From Argopecten irradians (Eukaryota > Mollusca > Bivalvia > Pectinida > Pectinidae): a stretch of DNA of 64,000 bases. Position numbers and translations under genes: made by a program. Each line of letters opens with the position of its first letter. Within the stretch, counting starts at the first letter, position 1. This document shows positions 13,271 through 23,723 of the stretch, in pieces. Under the pieces are notes generated by a model. The model was given only the letters and a program-made list of their open reading frames with translations. It did not search any database and was not told the origin of the DNA. The stretch spans positions 17,045,765 through 17,109,764 of the forward strand of contig NC_091137.1 in NCBI RefSeq assembly GCF_041381155.1, in the 5' to 3' direction.

Positions 13271-13512
13271 CCACTTCTTCAAATAGTAGGCACTAACATC
13301 CCTAGTTTGTGCTTCCTACCACAAACTAACAAGCAGCAAGCTCTGTTCACTCAAGGAATTAACGCAACAAGGATATGGCGAATACTTGGCACATCTTAAT
13401 GAAAAAAAGATGTCCGATAAGTTTTATTATATGATCTTTCAATTAAAGTTTTCAGTAAAATAAGGTTTTACAAAAAACTATGAGTGAAGGTGCGGCTTTA
13501 AAATCGCCACAA
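13266..13512 (-). repeat. split direct repeat B1
   Basis: 247-bp copy of B2, directly joined to A2. The B1-A2 block is the internal repeat junction of the element and ends the coding part near 13515. Confidence 0.92.
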
Positions 13513-13602
13513 AGCTTCATATATATATATAACCTATAACACAATATATGAAGCTGCCGCCACCCTTGCTGCGTATGAATGAAATACTAACTACAGACCT
13601 GA

Positions 13603-14442
13603 TTACCAGTTTAAATTATTATAGAAAAAATACCAGTGAAAACATAAAGCAAAATAGGAAAGACAAAATAGGAAACGTGACACATCAAGGTGGCACAGTG
13701 ACAAGCATTGTTGGACGAGGGAATCAAAACGCTTTCGCGGGAAGGGAAGTCCTTGGCGTGTTAGAAAGAGGCATCCTGCTTTAGAACCACGAAGTTTTAA
13801 ATAATTGATAAGGTATAACACTGGACAATGCTTCTGGGGCATGGCTTTGACTGGAATAGTGTGAGGTTTCCCACTGATGTTGTGCTTAAAATGACGAAAT
13901 GTGATAAATACTTGATTTGGTCTTTTGTCTTTAAATTCAACATCAACATCTGCTAATTGCAACAATTTCTTAGCTTGCGCTGAAGTATATGCTAGCAATT
14001 CCCCTAAACGAGCTAACGCATAAAATGCTAGTGTAAAGACCGCTGCTAAGAGAGACTGCTCGTGTGGGCAACTAGTAACTTTGCAGATTTGTTCACAAAG
14101 TGAATGCAAAATTGGAATAGTTATGGGCAGTCTCGTGTCGAAAGAAGAGGCCAGACGTGTAGCACCTTGAATGACCTTGCGAACAAAGAAGGATTTGGTA
14201 GGGTCGTTTAAACCATTTAGCTTATGTACATAGCCTAAAGCTGACAACTGTGACGTTATAGTACCAGGTGCCTTGCCCATTTGGTAGGCATGGGCAACAT
14301 ATAATGCTACTGTACTATGAGGTACTGGTATGCAGAATGGTTGTCCTAGTATGACAGTAGAAAATTGCGAAATCGCTGATAAAGCTCGATCATATATTCT
14401 TCTTGATGCTGGGGCCAGAGAAGCATTCAGGAGGGTTGACAA
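13603..14442 (-). pseudogene. tyrosine recombinase of the Ngaro-like element, C-terminally incomplete
   Basis: The 279-residue frame has the phage-integrase-like N-terminal part (ASRRIYDRALSAI near residue 13; GTITSQLSALGYVHKL near residue 60). It also has the catalytic box I as ALARLGELL (about residue 143), where the Arg is the first catalytic residue. The downstream box with HxxR and the nucleophilic Tyr is not found in frame. After CLSLCHLD the sequence becomes T-rich and unlike the family, then stops. An SFIRS-GGGS-like string in another frame near 13550-13580 may be the remains of the HxxR box. Possible explanations are truncation, or an unrecognised intron ending at the ATCAG near 13600. 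Probably inactive. Confidence 0.75.
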
Positions 14443-14939
14443 AGTGGGAAGAAGAGAGTTTGGTCCACCTGAGGATGCACTGGAGTTGGCTGAGGATTTG
14501 CAGAAGGCAGCAACTCTTTGAACCGCTTTATCTGTAAACGAGACAGAGCATCAGCCAATATATTTTTTCTACCTTCAATATGTTGAGCTTTTATCAAAAT
14601 GTTATGGTGTAAACATTTTAGGACTAGAGCGCGAACCATTGTCATGATCACAGGGTCTCGAGAAGATTGAGAGTTTAAAACCGAAACAAGACTCATGTTA
14701 TCAGTAAATAACCAGATAGCCGTGTTTTCTACTTGATGACCCCATGTATATATAGCAGCGACAATAGGATATAGCTCTAAGGCATTGATGTGAGGTTTTG
14801 TAATGTTGGGTGCCCAAACACCATACAACCATTCATCCTTGAATACAGCCCCAAAACCAATAGAAGCTGAGGCATCAGTAAAAAGCTGAATTGTCTCTGA
14901 GGTCTCCCATATATCTGACAAGAAGAAGTTTTTTTCCAT
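14427..14939 (-). CDS. RNase H domain of the Ngaro-like element
   Basis: 170-residue frame with the RNase H catalytic acids in order: FTDASASIGFGAVF (Asp), ALELYPI (Glu), FTDNMSLV (Asp) and ADALSR (Asp). It cleaves the RNA of RNA/DNA hybrids during reverse transcription. It continues the RT polyprotein but in the +1 frame: the join lies in a run of seven A (minus strand) around 14930. Its 3' end overlaps the start of the recombinase frame by 16 bp, a common layout in YR retrotransposons. Confidence 0.85.
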   Translation of the reverse strand: MEKNFFLSDIWETSETIQLFTDASASIGFGAVFKDEWLYGVWAPNITKPHINALELYPIVAAIYTWGHQVENTAIWLFTDNMSLVSVLNSQSSRDPVIMTMVRALVLKCLHHNILIKAQHIEGRKNILADALSRLQIKRFKELLPSANPQPTPVHPQVDQTLFFPLCQPS

Positions 14940-16353
14940 TAAATTTGTCTAAAAATTCAGCCCATAATGCCATATCAGCTCTTCCACCCGCGTTAAGTCT
15001 AATTTTATGACCCGATTTCTTTATGCCCTTGGTCAAGTCTATCATCCGACGCAGGAAGGGCCGACCTGGTATCACGACACTAGTTGCAAATTGTAATGTC
15101 CCAATTAAAGATTGTAATTCCTTAAGGGTGACTTTTTTGCGACATTTGAAATCGTGGCATAAAGCTTTACATTTAGATAGTTTGTCTTGTGGGAGACGAG
15201 ATTCCATGACAATAGCATCAAGAGTGATTCCTAGAAAGGGGAGGATTTTATCCGGTCCAAAAGTTTTTTCTGTTGCCAAGGGAACCCCTAACTGTGAACA
15301 AAGTAATTGAAAATCTTGTAAACTCGAAAGGCATTTCTCATAAGAAGGTTCAATGAACAAAAAATCATCCAAAACTTTGACAATGGCTGATGTTCTGCCT
15401 CGCTGATACATGATCCATTCAATAGCAGAGCTAAACATCTCAAAAATTCTGCAACTTTCTGCAAGGCCCATGGGAAGACATTTATCAAAATAAAATTGAC
15501 CTTTCCAATGAAAACCAAGCAGATGGTGTTGACTGGGGTGAATTGGAATAATCCTGAAAGCTGATTCAATATCTGATTTGGCCATAAATGGTGTTGGAGT
15601 ACGTTTCAAGAAAGATATTGCGTCCTGAATTGTTTGATACTGTACCGACGTAAACTCCTCATGAATACCATCATTAATAGAAGAACCCTCTGGAAAACTA
15701 AGGTGGTGAATGAGTCGGAATTTATTGGATTCTTTCTTAGGAACAACCCCTAAAGGGCTTAAATGAAAAGTTGAAAATGGTGGATTTGGAAATGGGCCTG
15801 CAATACGACCTGCTTGTATTTCTTTAGCCAGTTTTTCGTCAACAATTTCAGGTATATCTTTAGCCGATACCAGATTATTGCAGAATTCATGAGATGGCTC
15901 ACCTTGAAAATGAAATTTAAAACCTTCAGTAAAACCATTCACTAAATAAGAGGCTTTTCCCTGGTCATAACCCTGAAGGGCACGAGCAAGAAATACTGGA
16001 TCAACCGGCGAGATTACTTTATTGTCCGAAGCGCCATTGATGCCCGCGGGCATTTCCACGATAGGGGAAGCGGTAGTTGGATGGATTGTTGAAACGTTGG
16101 CCGAAGCGTGGCCCACGGAAGCGAAAGTGAGGGGGACGAAAATTGCCATGGGTAGATGACCCTTGGTTGCCCTGATAGCCCAAAACCGGGCAATTAGAGC
16201 TGGCATGTTTCGCCCCACAAACTCCACATTTGTGCAGAAATTTGCACCCACTGCAATATTCACCACGCGCGTAGCGATGACAGACATTTGTATTTTGAGA
16301 CAAGTTTGCGCGACGCGACATGGCCTCCTGCCACAATTCCATTTGGCATTCAT
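14875..16353 (-). CDS. reverse transcriptase of the Ngaro-like element
   Basis: A DIRS-clade RT. The true protein begins around 16018, where the frame leaves the gag overlap (DPVFLARALQGYDQGKA); the first about 110 codons of the open frame are a shadow of gag. Landmarks: LGVVPKKESNKFRLIHHLS (fingers), AKSDIESAFRIIPIHP (first catalytic Asp), LPMGLAESCRIFEMF (palm), KVLDDFLFI (catalytic Asp pair with Val in place of the usual Tyr), LPFLGITLD (primer grip region). The frame then runs into a thumb-like segment ending WAEFLDKF. An extra A in an A7 run moves the RNase H into another frame. Confidence 0.85.
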   Translation of the reverse strand: MNAKWNCGRRPCRVAQTCLKIQMSVIATRVVNIAVGANFCTNVEFVGRNMPALIARFWAIRATKGHLPMAIFVPLTFASVGHASANVSTIHPTTASPIVEMPAGINGASDNKVISPVDPVFLARALQGYDQGKASYLVNGFTEGFKFHFQGEPSHEFCNNLVSAKDIPEIVDEKLAKEIQAGRIAGPFPNPPFSTFHLSPLGVVPKKESNKFRLIHHLSFPEGSSINDGIHEEFTSVQYQTIQDAISFLKRTPTPFMAKSDIESAFRIIPIHPSQHHLLGFHWKGQFYFDKCLPMGLAESCRIFEMFSSAIEWIMYQRGRTSAIVKVLDDFLFIEPSYEKCLSSLQDFQLLCSQLGVPLATEKTFGPDKILPFLGITLDAIVMESRLPQDKLSKCKALCHDFKCRKKVTLKELQSLIGTLQFATSVVIPGRPFLRRMIDLTKGIKKSGHKIRLNAGGRADMALWAEFLDKFNGKKLLLVRYMGDLRDNSAFY

Positions 16354-16867
16354 CCCAGCGAAGATGACATGCAGGGTTGGCCATCAACATTCTAAATGTT
16401 TTGTCATAATATCGCCAGTCTGCATGTTTTGCTGCCAGATGACGGACCATTGACATGTATTTAAGCAGTTGGGGAAAAACCTCTTTGTTAGCATCTATGC
16501 TACAAAACACAGCAATAAATATATTGAAATGATTTGTCCATTCATCTATTGATAGAGTCTTTGGTGGACCAGATTTCCTGACTAGCTGAAAGGATGGTTT
16601 GTCATCATTGGTGTTGATGACCATAGTCATGTTCCCATCAGTGTCTTTATCTGTTAACGTGCTCATGTCAACGAATTTATTTGCCAAAATCTTTTGTCGA
16701 ACAATGTCAGAGACCATCAAATGTAAGGGTAAAGATTGAGACACGAAATGCCTCGAATTGTCAGTGTCTGTCTCTACGTCATCATGAAATGCGAGAGAGT
16801 TGGCTGGAAAAATGCCCTCACCAATAGCCATTGTTGTGGATGGGGCACTTGACATGTTGGCAGTCAC
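16019..16867 (-). CDS. gag-like protein of the Ngaro-like element
   Basis: 282-residue frame upstream of RT. The middle carries a conserved-looking block (SIDEWTNHFNIFIAVFCS, about residue 105). The C-terminal third has Cys/His clusters: CHRYARGEYC and CKFLHKC, then CGVCGAKHASSNC (C-x2-C-x3-H-x4-C). It ends in an Arg/Phe/Gly-rich basic tail likely to bind nucleic acid. It overlaps the RT frame by about 330 bp in another frame. The start used is the MTANMSS methionine; the frame is open further upstream toward repeat A1, so the N-terminus is uncertain. Confidence 0.75.
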   Translation of the reverse strand: MTANMSSAPSTTMAIGEGIFPANSLAFHDDVETDTDNSRHFVSQSLPLHLMVSDIVRQKILANKFVDMSTLTDKDTDGNMTMVINTNDDKPSFQLVRKSGPPKTLSIDEWTNHFNIFIAVFCSIDANKEVFPQLLKYMSMVRHLAAKHADWRYYDKTFRMLMANPACHLRWDECQMELWQEAMSRRANLSQNTNVCHRYARGEYCSGCKFLHKCGVCGAKHASSNCPVLGYQGNQGSSTHGNFRPPHFRFRGPRFGQRFNNPSNYRFPYRGNARGHQWRFGQ

Positions 16868-16938
16868 AGTTGTTGCAGTAAACTGGGTGCTGGGTGGGGT
16901 TGTGGTTAACTCGACTGTTGTTGGTGTTGCTGCTGTTT

Positions 16939-17107
16939 GAAATGAGTAGTGCGCAAACTCATAAACAAAGCGTGGTCACGTGAGCTGATAAGCCAATCAG
17001 AAGTAATCAAATATATACGCAGAGGCGGTAAATTTGAAACGACTACAAGGAGGCGGTAAATTTGAATCGTGTAAAAAATCGTCTATTGCATAGACTCTTT
17101 ATTTTTT
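16939..17107 (-). repeat. split direct repeat A1
   Basis: Outer 5' repeat of the element; about one base differs from A2 (GAAACGAC versus GAATCGAC). It likely holds the promoter, but I see no firm TATA box or initiator. Confidence 0.92.
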
Positions 17108-19637
17108 ATGAATTCATTTACTTGACATATCAAAGATTAAAAAGGAGAAGAACCCTACATGCAATATCAGCAACATGTATGCATAATTATGTGGGATTTT
17201 GTTTGTTTGTTTATGTTTATGTTGATATTTATGTCATTCCTTAAATGGTGTATTTTTGCGATACATAGGCAGGTCGCCTGGACAATTAAGCAGTATTTTT
17301 GTCCACGCTGTAAGAAGTAACTTTTTGCCCTGTATTTACTACTTGAAGTACTTCATCTCATACAGACACATGTTTTATAAGATATGTCATACAATGTGTA
17401 AAATGTGTAACATAAAAGATAATGTCGCAAAACCAACCGAAAACATCTTTAAAATAATTGTCCCATTACATTGTACATGTTACGATTGATGAAAATTAAG
17501 GAACCACAAGAGATTTGGTATAGTAATGCTTAAGAATACAGATGCATATAGTTCGAATATAATTGTTGATAGTTCATTGCCAGATTTGTAAACGAACGCA
17601 GTTAAAATATAATGTAATTACATTCTACAACTTTCAGAACTTGAGTACATTATAATATTCTGTTTTCGTAAATATAGTCTCTTTAAATCATCGCTGTTCA
17701 AAACAGCTTTATTTTAAGCTGGTAAAAATTTCCAAAATTTCGTTTATAAGATATCTCATATATTTGTGTTTAAAGATACCTTAATAACTTAATTAGCTAT
17801 CTTATAAAAGATATTGGAAATCTTACAAAGTTATAGAAGATATATTCCTACCAACCGTGCTCCGGGAATAAATGTGTATTCCCTATACGGGAATAAATGA
17901 GTATTCCCTATATAAATTTCATGAACAGTGTATTAACGGTAAACCGTAGCAATAACATTGTAGTCATTTAAGTCGTTTAAAATTAGCGAGATTACTTATA
18001 GAAAACGTGAGGTGATAACACAGTAATCACACACATTATGTGAGAATGGCCTTACACACAGGCATCATAGTTAAGATTTATTCCTACAAAAACGCAAAAT
18101 AAGGCCAAAGTTGATAAGACTAGATAGTTTAACATTAAAAGTGCTGAAGTTACATAAAACATTTTTTAAACTTTTTGAAGTTGTTTGATATCATTCTATC
18201 AGTCAATTACAGAATAAAACACTTTGTAGTGTTTTGTTCTAGTTGAGGTTGATAATGACTATGGTTATTCGCATTCGTAAAATGTCATAATTAATCTGCG
18301 TTTCCTATTACGTCTTAACTTCGCTTGGTTTTGAGTTGTCGTTCTGATTCGGTCACTATTTGAGGCCTTAGCGAGGAAGTAAGGATTAACTGGGTAACAA
18401 ATTAGTAGAAATATATTCTTTATTACGTTTACTTTTCATCCATAAATCGCTAAACGAAATAAAAGATAACCATAATATAGCAATTGCTGAATAATTCTTT
18501 AATTTGTAAAAACGCACATCATATAATTTGCATACTATTGGTCTTAACTATTTTTATTAATTGTGTCATACAATTTAATTCACATACATAAACAAAGTCA
18601 GCATACTTATACCATATGCCATACAATCATTTCTAATTTACTGAATGGTCAATCTGGTACATATTAAACTAAATATCATATATATTATATGACATCATAA
18701 TTGATTAAAATGGTAATAACATCGACTAGTTTAAATAATCACTTTTCATGTTTTTGTTAGTTTTTTTGTTTTTTTTAATTTTATGGTCATCTTTAATTAA
18801 ACATGAGCCTATCCTAAAAGTTTAGATGGTGTTGAAGCAAAATAGCTTAATTTGAAACATATGCTGTGGATGAAATGAGTTTGGCTGGTACAGCACATGT
18901 TCGAGCCCTAAATGTCCAAACGATCAATTTACCTCTGTAACACAATAATGTGTCCTGTTATAAGCTAAAATTAGCTTATATAATATTACCAACCAACACA
19001 TGCGTCTAGCAATTCAATATCAAACACTAAAACAAGATATGCTACATCTACTTTCAAGATTAGAGAGGACTCTTCTACACATGGTCGTTACTATGTATGA
19101 TCTTAATTTCAATTTCCAAATATTTTATTGACAAAAAGATGTTAGTGTCAAAAGGATTAGACATCAGGCATAGCCTATCTTAGTCTTCTCTTGATATTGG
19201 TGGTACAGACAAATTATTATATAAAACATATATACATGGTGAGGTTTATGAAAATAAGGGGAGGTAACTCCTAGATGAGGAATGACATAATTTTTGATCA
19301 TATATATTGTAACTCTATAAATTGACAACAATTTTTTATATAATAACAAAATATTTCACACAATTCTAACTATACTTGATAGTATGTATATTTTATGATA
19401 TTGGTCCCATTCGCCACAACAGATACAGGCTATAAAGTCCGCATGTGTTTAAAACAATTAGCCATCCACTGATGGGCATCAAGAATCAATTTCACAGAAT
19501 ACACATATATTTGATTTGTGGAGTATGATCTTAATTCAAGAAATTTGCATTTTGAAATATCTCTAAATATAATAATTATAGTATTATTTTCGTTCTGTTT
19601 AAATAGTACGAATTCAGTATATTATCAACAAAGGAAA
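17108..19637. other. intergenic DNA without recognised features
   Basis: AT-rich sequence between the Ngaro-like element and the methyltransferase pseudogene. Only short chance frames are present. The 5' untranslated exon and original promoter of paralogue A could lie here, but nothing in the sequence identifies them. Confidence 0.6.
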
Positions 19638-20902
19638 TCACTTTTTCGTAGCATGCAACATAAAAATTCCACTATAATATGTTGGTTTTTTTCTAAATCA
19701 CATTTCTGATCGCTATCTAACATAGCAGTTTTTATTGTCGATACTTGGAAACCGCATTCTGTGTATATTGATTCTATTTCGTTTTGAGACAAAGAAGAAC
19801 ATAAAAATTTAACTTTCCCAACCTCATAATGCGTATTATTGAAAAGGCCAAGCAATATCAAATGTCCGCCATCTTTTAGCAAACGTGATACATTTTGTAC
19901 TACTTTCCGATATTCCGACACGGTTTGCGAAGCTGCTTCAAAACATAAAGATGATGTAATTACATCGAACTGACCTGGATGGTCTCCCTTTCCTAATGGA
20001 CATTCGGATCTAATTTCAATATGAAGAATTCCTCGTACGTTCCCTTTCATCATCTTCGCCTTTCTTCAATAGCTTGCCTAAAGCAAAGAAATGGTACATT
20101 AATTTAAGAATTAATAAACGCTAGATGAAAGCACTGAATAACGAATTACAACGATAATCGGAAGCAAAACAGAGAGGAGATAATCATAAAACCATTAATA
20201 CACTTTACCCTCATTTCCTCAGCAGAATTTTGATACTAGATTATTTTCATCTCGGTTGAAATTCTATAATCAAATATGCCGTTGTGACTTTATCAAGGAA
20301 AATGTATTTTGGATTGGGCCTTTTTGTCACTTAAATCCATCATTTTTTAACTTTACTAAGCGCTTCGAAATAAAGTGATTTTATTCGAAATATTAAGTAC
20401 ATCCCTTATTCACTGGCAGTTTTTCAGCTTTAATTGCAATGGTAATCGTACAAGATATATATATATATGGACTAATCAACAGAATGCGACTAATCTCTTA
20501 TTTACTGTTTGTTTTTATAGTTTTCTCTAGGAGAGCAATATAGCGCAATCTTTAGCAACCATTATATTCACGTAATATGTTTGAAAATTTGACAAATTAG
20601 GGGGAAATGCTTTACGATCACAGTCCACCTTGTGATTATAATATTATGTTCACTGGTGGCGAGTTCAGTGACTAATGTGGCGCTCCATTATTATATTATT
20701 CATACCTGGCATTTTCTTTTTGACGACGTAATCTGTAATTTCCTTATCTAACATTCCATCACCCGTCCACCAATTAGTCAGCACAGCTCTGTTTCCATTA
20801 CAAATGTCGCTCAAATTTCATCCATGTGTACAAAGGCACTAACCACAGATTTAATTGATGGTCCTGTTCCAATATCAAGGAGACTGTCACCCTGGATATC
20901 AC
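19638..20902 (-). pseudogene. NNMT-like methyltransferase pseudogene
   Basis: Two exons match the intact gene at 41365-42915. Exon 2 (20706-20902) begins GDIQGDSLLDIGTGPSIKSV, the SAM-binding motif I. It has lost four bases after MDEI, giving an immediate TGA, and one base near its donor. Exon 3 (19638 to about 20083) starts after TTTGCTTTAG and has a one-base loss near its start. It then reads well through GDHPGQFDVITSSLCFEAAS and LLKDGGHLILLGLF. Near the end it shifts again, so the true C-terminus (GIFMLHATKK then TGA) is in another frame. No exon 1 was found upstream. Splice sites are still recognisable, so the loss is fairly recent. A 142-residue open frame starting MMKGNVRG remains but lacks the cofactor motif. 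Confidence 0.85.
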
Positions 20903-21810
20903 CTGGAGATACAAAACTTGTGCGTATTACAAGCAAAATAAAAACCGCAAGCAAACATCGCATAAGGATATGTCAATACATCCTTTCAGTAATCGAAACC
21001 TATCCTATTACAAACAACTAGAAACTATAAAGATGAAAAGAAGTTTGTTTTTTTCGTGGAAGGGGGATTTTTGAACCACTACATTTGAGAGAAATATGTT
21101 GATTTATTGAAAAATAATAGATTAAAACGTTTTTTATGGAAAAGATCATTTCACTTTCCTCATGTGATCCTAAATTTGCAACCGCCATATTTTGCCAAGG
21201 TCAGAAAAGGCTCAATCCCGTTACGGAAATTAAAGCCTTACTATAATTGATAAACACAAGCTTGTGGCAATCGCACATCTCGTATTTCAAATAAGTTCCC
21301 CGCAGCAAGTTGCTAGAAGCCTACGGCGAACAATTGACGCAAACTTATCGTACATTTTGTTGAAATGCGCTGCAGCAATCTAAGCTTGCTTACATTTTGA
21401 TGCAAATGACACTCAATTTGTAAATAGCAAATACTTGAAAACTGCACATGTTAATATTTACATCATGTTTCCTTGTGAGCAACCTTATAACACTTAATTA
21501 CAATTTGGGTGCTGATTTTATGCACACAAAAAAAACAGGAAAAAATTGATAATAATTTCCTGATTGTTGTATATATATCCAAAGGTTAAGGCCTAATGCT
21601 TAGATGAGGACTGAATAGTTCAATGTTATGTTTATTTTGAAATTTTATCTTATTTTTAGATGCATTCCTATCTGTATTTGAATATGTTAGTTTCAAATAT
21701 GTAAATCAGATGTAATGTATTTAAATATTAGATTTGCATATCGACTAAGTTGATAATAATTCACCAATTAAACGTTTAAATCACTTGTCATTCACTTATG
21801 GTGGCTGATA
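20903..21810. other. intergenic DNA without recognised features
   Basis: AT-rich sequence between the methyltransferase pseudogene and the short-repeat cluster. Exon 1 of the pseudogene would be expected here, but I could not recognise it. Confidence 0.5.
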
Positions 21811-22012
21811 TGTGCCATTTCGTTATTTCGTTATTTCGCCTAACAAAGGCGATAATCATCGTCTTTTCGCCCCGCTAATCATCGTCTTTTCGCAGCGCCA
21901 GAACGAAATAACGAAATTATTTCAGTCGCTAATTTGCGACGCGAAATATTTCGCCCCGCTGTTTATCGTTTTTCAATCCGATAATCTTCGTCTTTTCGCC
22001 AACGAGCAATAG
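21811..22012. repeat. short-repeat cluster rich in CGATAATCATCGTCTTTTCGC
   Basis: Irregular repeats of GATAATCATCGTCTTTTCGC-like words (about 21848, 21877, 21980) mixed with TTCGTTATTTCG and its complement CGAAATAACGAA. The direct and inverted copies could form several hairpins. It abuts the broken 3' end of the DIRS-like element. Confidence 0.7.
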
Positions 22013-22025
22013 AATCCTTTGATGC

Positions 22026-22990
22026 CTACCTGTGGTTACCACATTGGTATGTAAGGAAAAGACGTGTCTTATCGCCTCTAGTAGACTTTAAGCTATTTAC
22101 ATTAAGTCTCAATGCTCGATATGGGCACAACTTCAGATCTGCCTCCTCTGTCGCATAAGCTGTAAACTTTCGAAGGAAAAATGCCTCCCATGGTTTCCCA
22201 AGACGTTGATTCTTAGCAATAAACTGTAGGTTAGGCAGCAAACGAACACCTCCTTGCTCCCAGCGGATAACGCATGTAACTCGCTAGATCTAGCTGCAGA
22301 AGCCACTGCCAACAGAAACTCTGTTTTCAAAGTAAGCCATTTCAACGGGGCTTCTTCTAGAGGTTCAAATAGTGGTTCTGTAATTTTTAGCAAAACAAGT
22401 GGCAAACTCCAGTTTGGAACCAATGATCGTACCTCTGGTCTGCTATTAAAAAGACCCTTCACAAGTCGAGATAAATCTCTATTAGTCCCAATAGCTTCAG
22501 CCTGCGTGTGAATAACTCCAATCGCTGACCTATAACCAGCTAATGTAGAAACCTTATAACCTTTCGTCTGATGAAGGTGTAACAGAAAATCTGCAATATC
22601 ACTTTTAGTTGCTGTACGTGGATCAATCTGCCGTTCCTCATACCAGCTGTTGTAGCATCTGATTCTTGTATTATAGACTGCCTGTGTAGAAGTTCGTCCA
22701 GATGCAGAGATTGCCTGAACAAACTCCTGTGAAAATCCCTTTGTAGCGTAAGCCTGCTGGACACTTTCCATACAGTCAGTCGAAACATTCCCGGATCTGG
22801 ATGTATGAGTCTGCCCCTTTGTTGTGTCAGCAACAACTCGTGAAGAGGTAACTCCCTTGGGTAATCGACTAAAAGTTCGAGAAGCTGTGGATACCATGAT
22901 TGGCGTGGCCATCTCGGAGCTACTAGAAGGACCACACAATCCTCTTGTGTTACTTTCCGCAGAACCTGAGGAATCAAAACTATTGGAGGG
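22026..22990 (-). pseudogene. tyrosine recombinase remnant of the DIRS-like element
   Basis: The N-terminal core-binding part reads YATKGFSQEFVQAISASG and STLAGYRSAIGVIHTQAEA (about 22765-22480). The first catalytic box follows as LLAVASAARSSELHAL (about 22340-22295). One base later the frame breaks and continues in another frame as LLPNLQFIAKNQ and LCPYRALRL, ending at LTYQCGNHR. The HxxR and Tyr region is absent. The long open frame that also covers 23665-22990 reads through RNase H in a different frame; that part is mostly a shadow. Confidence 0.75.
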
Positions 22991-23040
22991 AATGCGTAAG
23001 CAAACATTCCTTCCCATGGAACCGACAGTGCATCCACCGC

Positions 23041-23568
23041 CTATGCTGCCTCCTCTGGAAACGGGCAACAGAAAACTGGTCGATTCTTGTTCTCCTTTGC
23101 CTGAACCGTCCGACCCCTGAAAAGTGAATCTGCCAAAACATTCCTTCTCCCCGGAATATGAGCTGCTTTTAACTGAATTTGATTTTCCTCGCACCATAGC
23201 AGAATCTCCCATGTCAAGTAACAAAGATCTGGAGAATGAGTTCCACACTGTTTGTTGATATAACTGACTACTGTTGAGTTGTCGCATCGCAGTCTGACAG
23301 ACCATCCCCTCACCTTGGAATGAAGCCCTTTTAATGCTAGTAGGACGGCTTTCATTTCTAACCAATTGATGTGATGTTTGGCTTCTCAACTGTTCCATAG
23401 ACCAGACCTCACTCCTTCCTCTAGATGGGCTCCCCAGCCCTGGTTCGACGCATCCGTGACTAGTGTGGTCTCCATCAGTGTGGTCTGTAGGCTCATGCCC
23501 TTCAGAAGATTTACCCGAGACTTCCACCATCTTAAAGTTTCCCGCAGTGGCTCCCTCACTGCAATCAA
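23041..23568 (-). pseudogene. RNase H domain of the DIRS-like element
   Basis: LVTDASNQGWGAHLEEG (first Asp), then after a break INWLEMKAVLLALKGL (Glu), LRCDNSTVVSYINKQ (Asp) and RRNVLADSLFRG (Asp). The four acidic residues of RNase H remain, but the domain is interrupted between 23386 and 23355. Confidence 0.75.
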
Positions 23569-23723
23569 AGTCAGAACCTATTGAGTGGAGTGTCTCCACA
23601 GGGCTAACAAGTACAGCTGAATTGGACGCATGCGGAGGCGTCCCATAGGAATCAGAAGTATACATGGTTCCATCTGGCCTAGCAAGCGCAGCACTACCTG
23701 TGCTGATACTAACCTTGTCTGCT

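Larger units (their letters stand above)
12538..17107 (-). mobile_element. Ngaro/PAT-like tyrosine-recombinase retrotransposon with split direct repeats
   Basis: Read on the minus strand the order is A1 (17107-16939), gag, RT, RNase H, tyrosine recombinase, B1 (13512-13266), A2 (13270-13102), a 318-bp spacer, then B2 (12783-12538). This is the split direct repeat arrangement known for PAT, Ngaro and Kangaroo elements. A1 and A2 differ at about one base and B1 and B2 at about four, so the insertion is young. No methyltransferase domain lies between RNase H and YR, which fits Ngaro better than DIRS1/PAT. It is not intact: a one-base homopolymer change separates RT from RNase H, and the recombinase lacks its C-terminal part. 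It sits 320 bp upstream of the start codon of paralogue A, in the same orientation. Confidence 0.88.

Noticed and set aside
14875-14945. Programmed frameshift between RT and RNase H
   Set aside because: The A7 run resembles a -1 slippery site, but the needed shift is +1, and a simple one-base change explains it.
19625-20053. Functional short methyltransferase of 142 residues
   Set aside because: It lacks SAM motif I, begins after a frameshift relative to the intact gene, and reads into the wrong frame at its C-terminus.
22990-23665. N-terminal 225 codons of the long open frame ending at 22133 as a separate protein
   Set aside because: The region encodes RNase H in another frame. The Ser-rich translation shows no domain and is probably a shadow of overlapping coding sequence.
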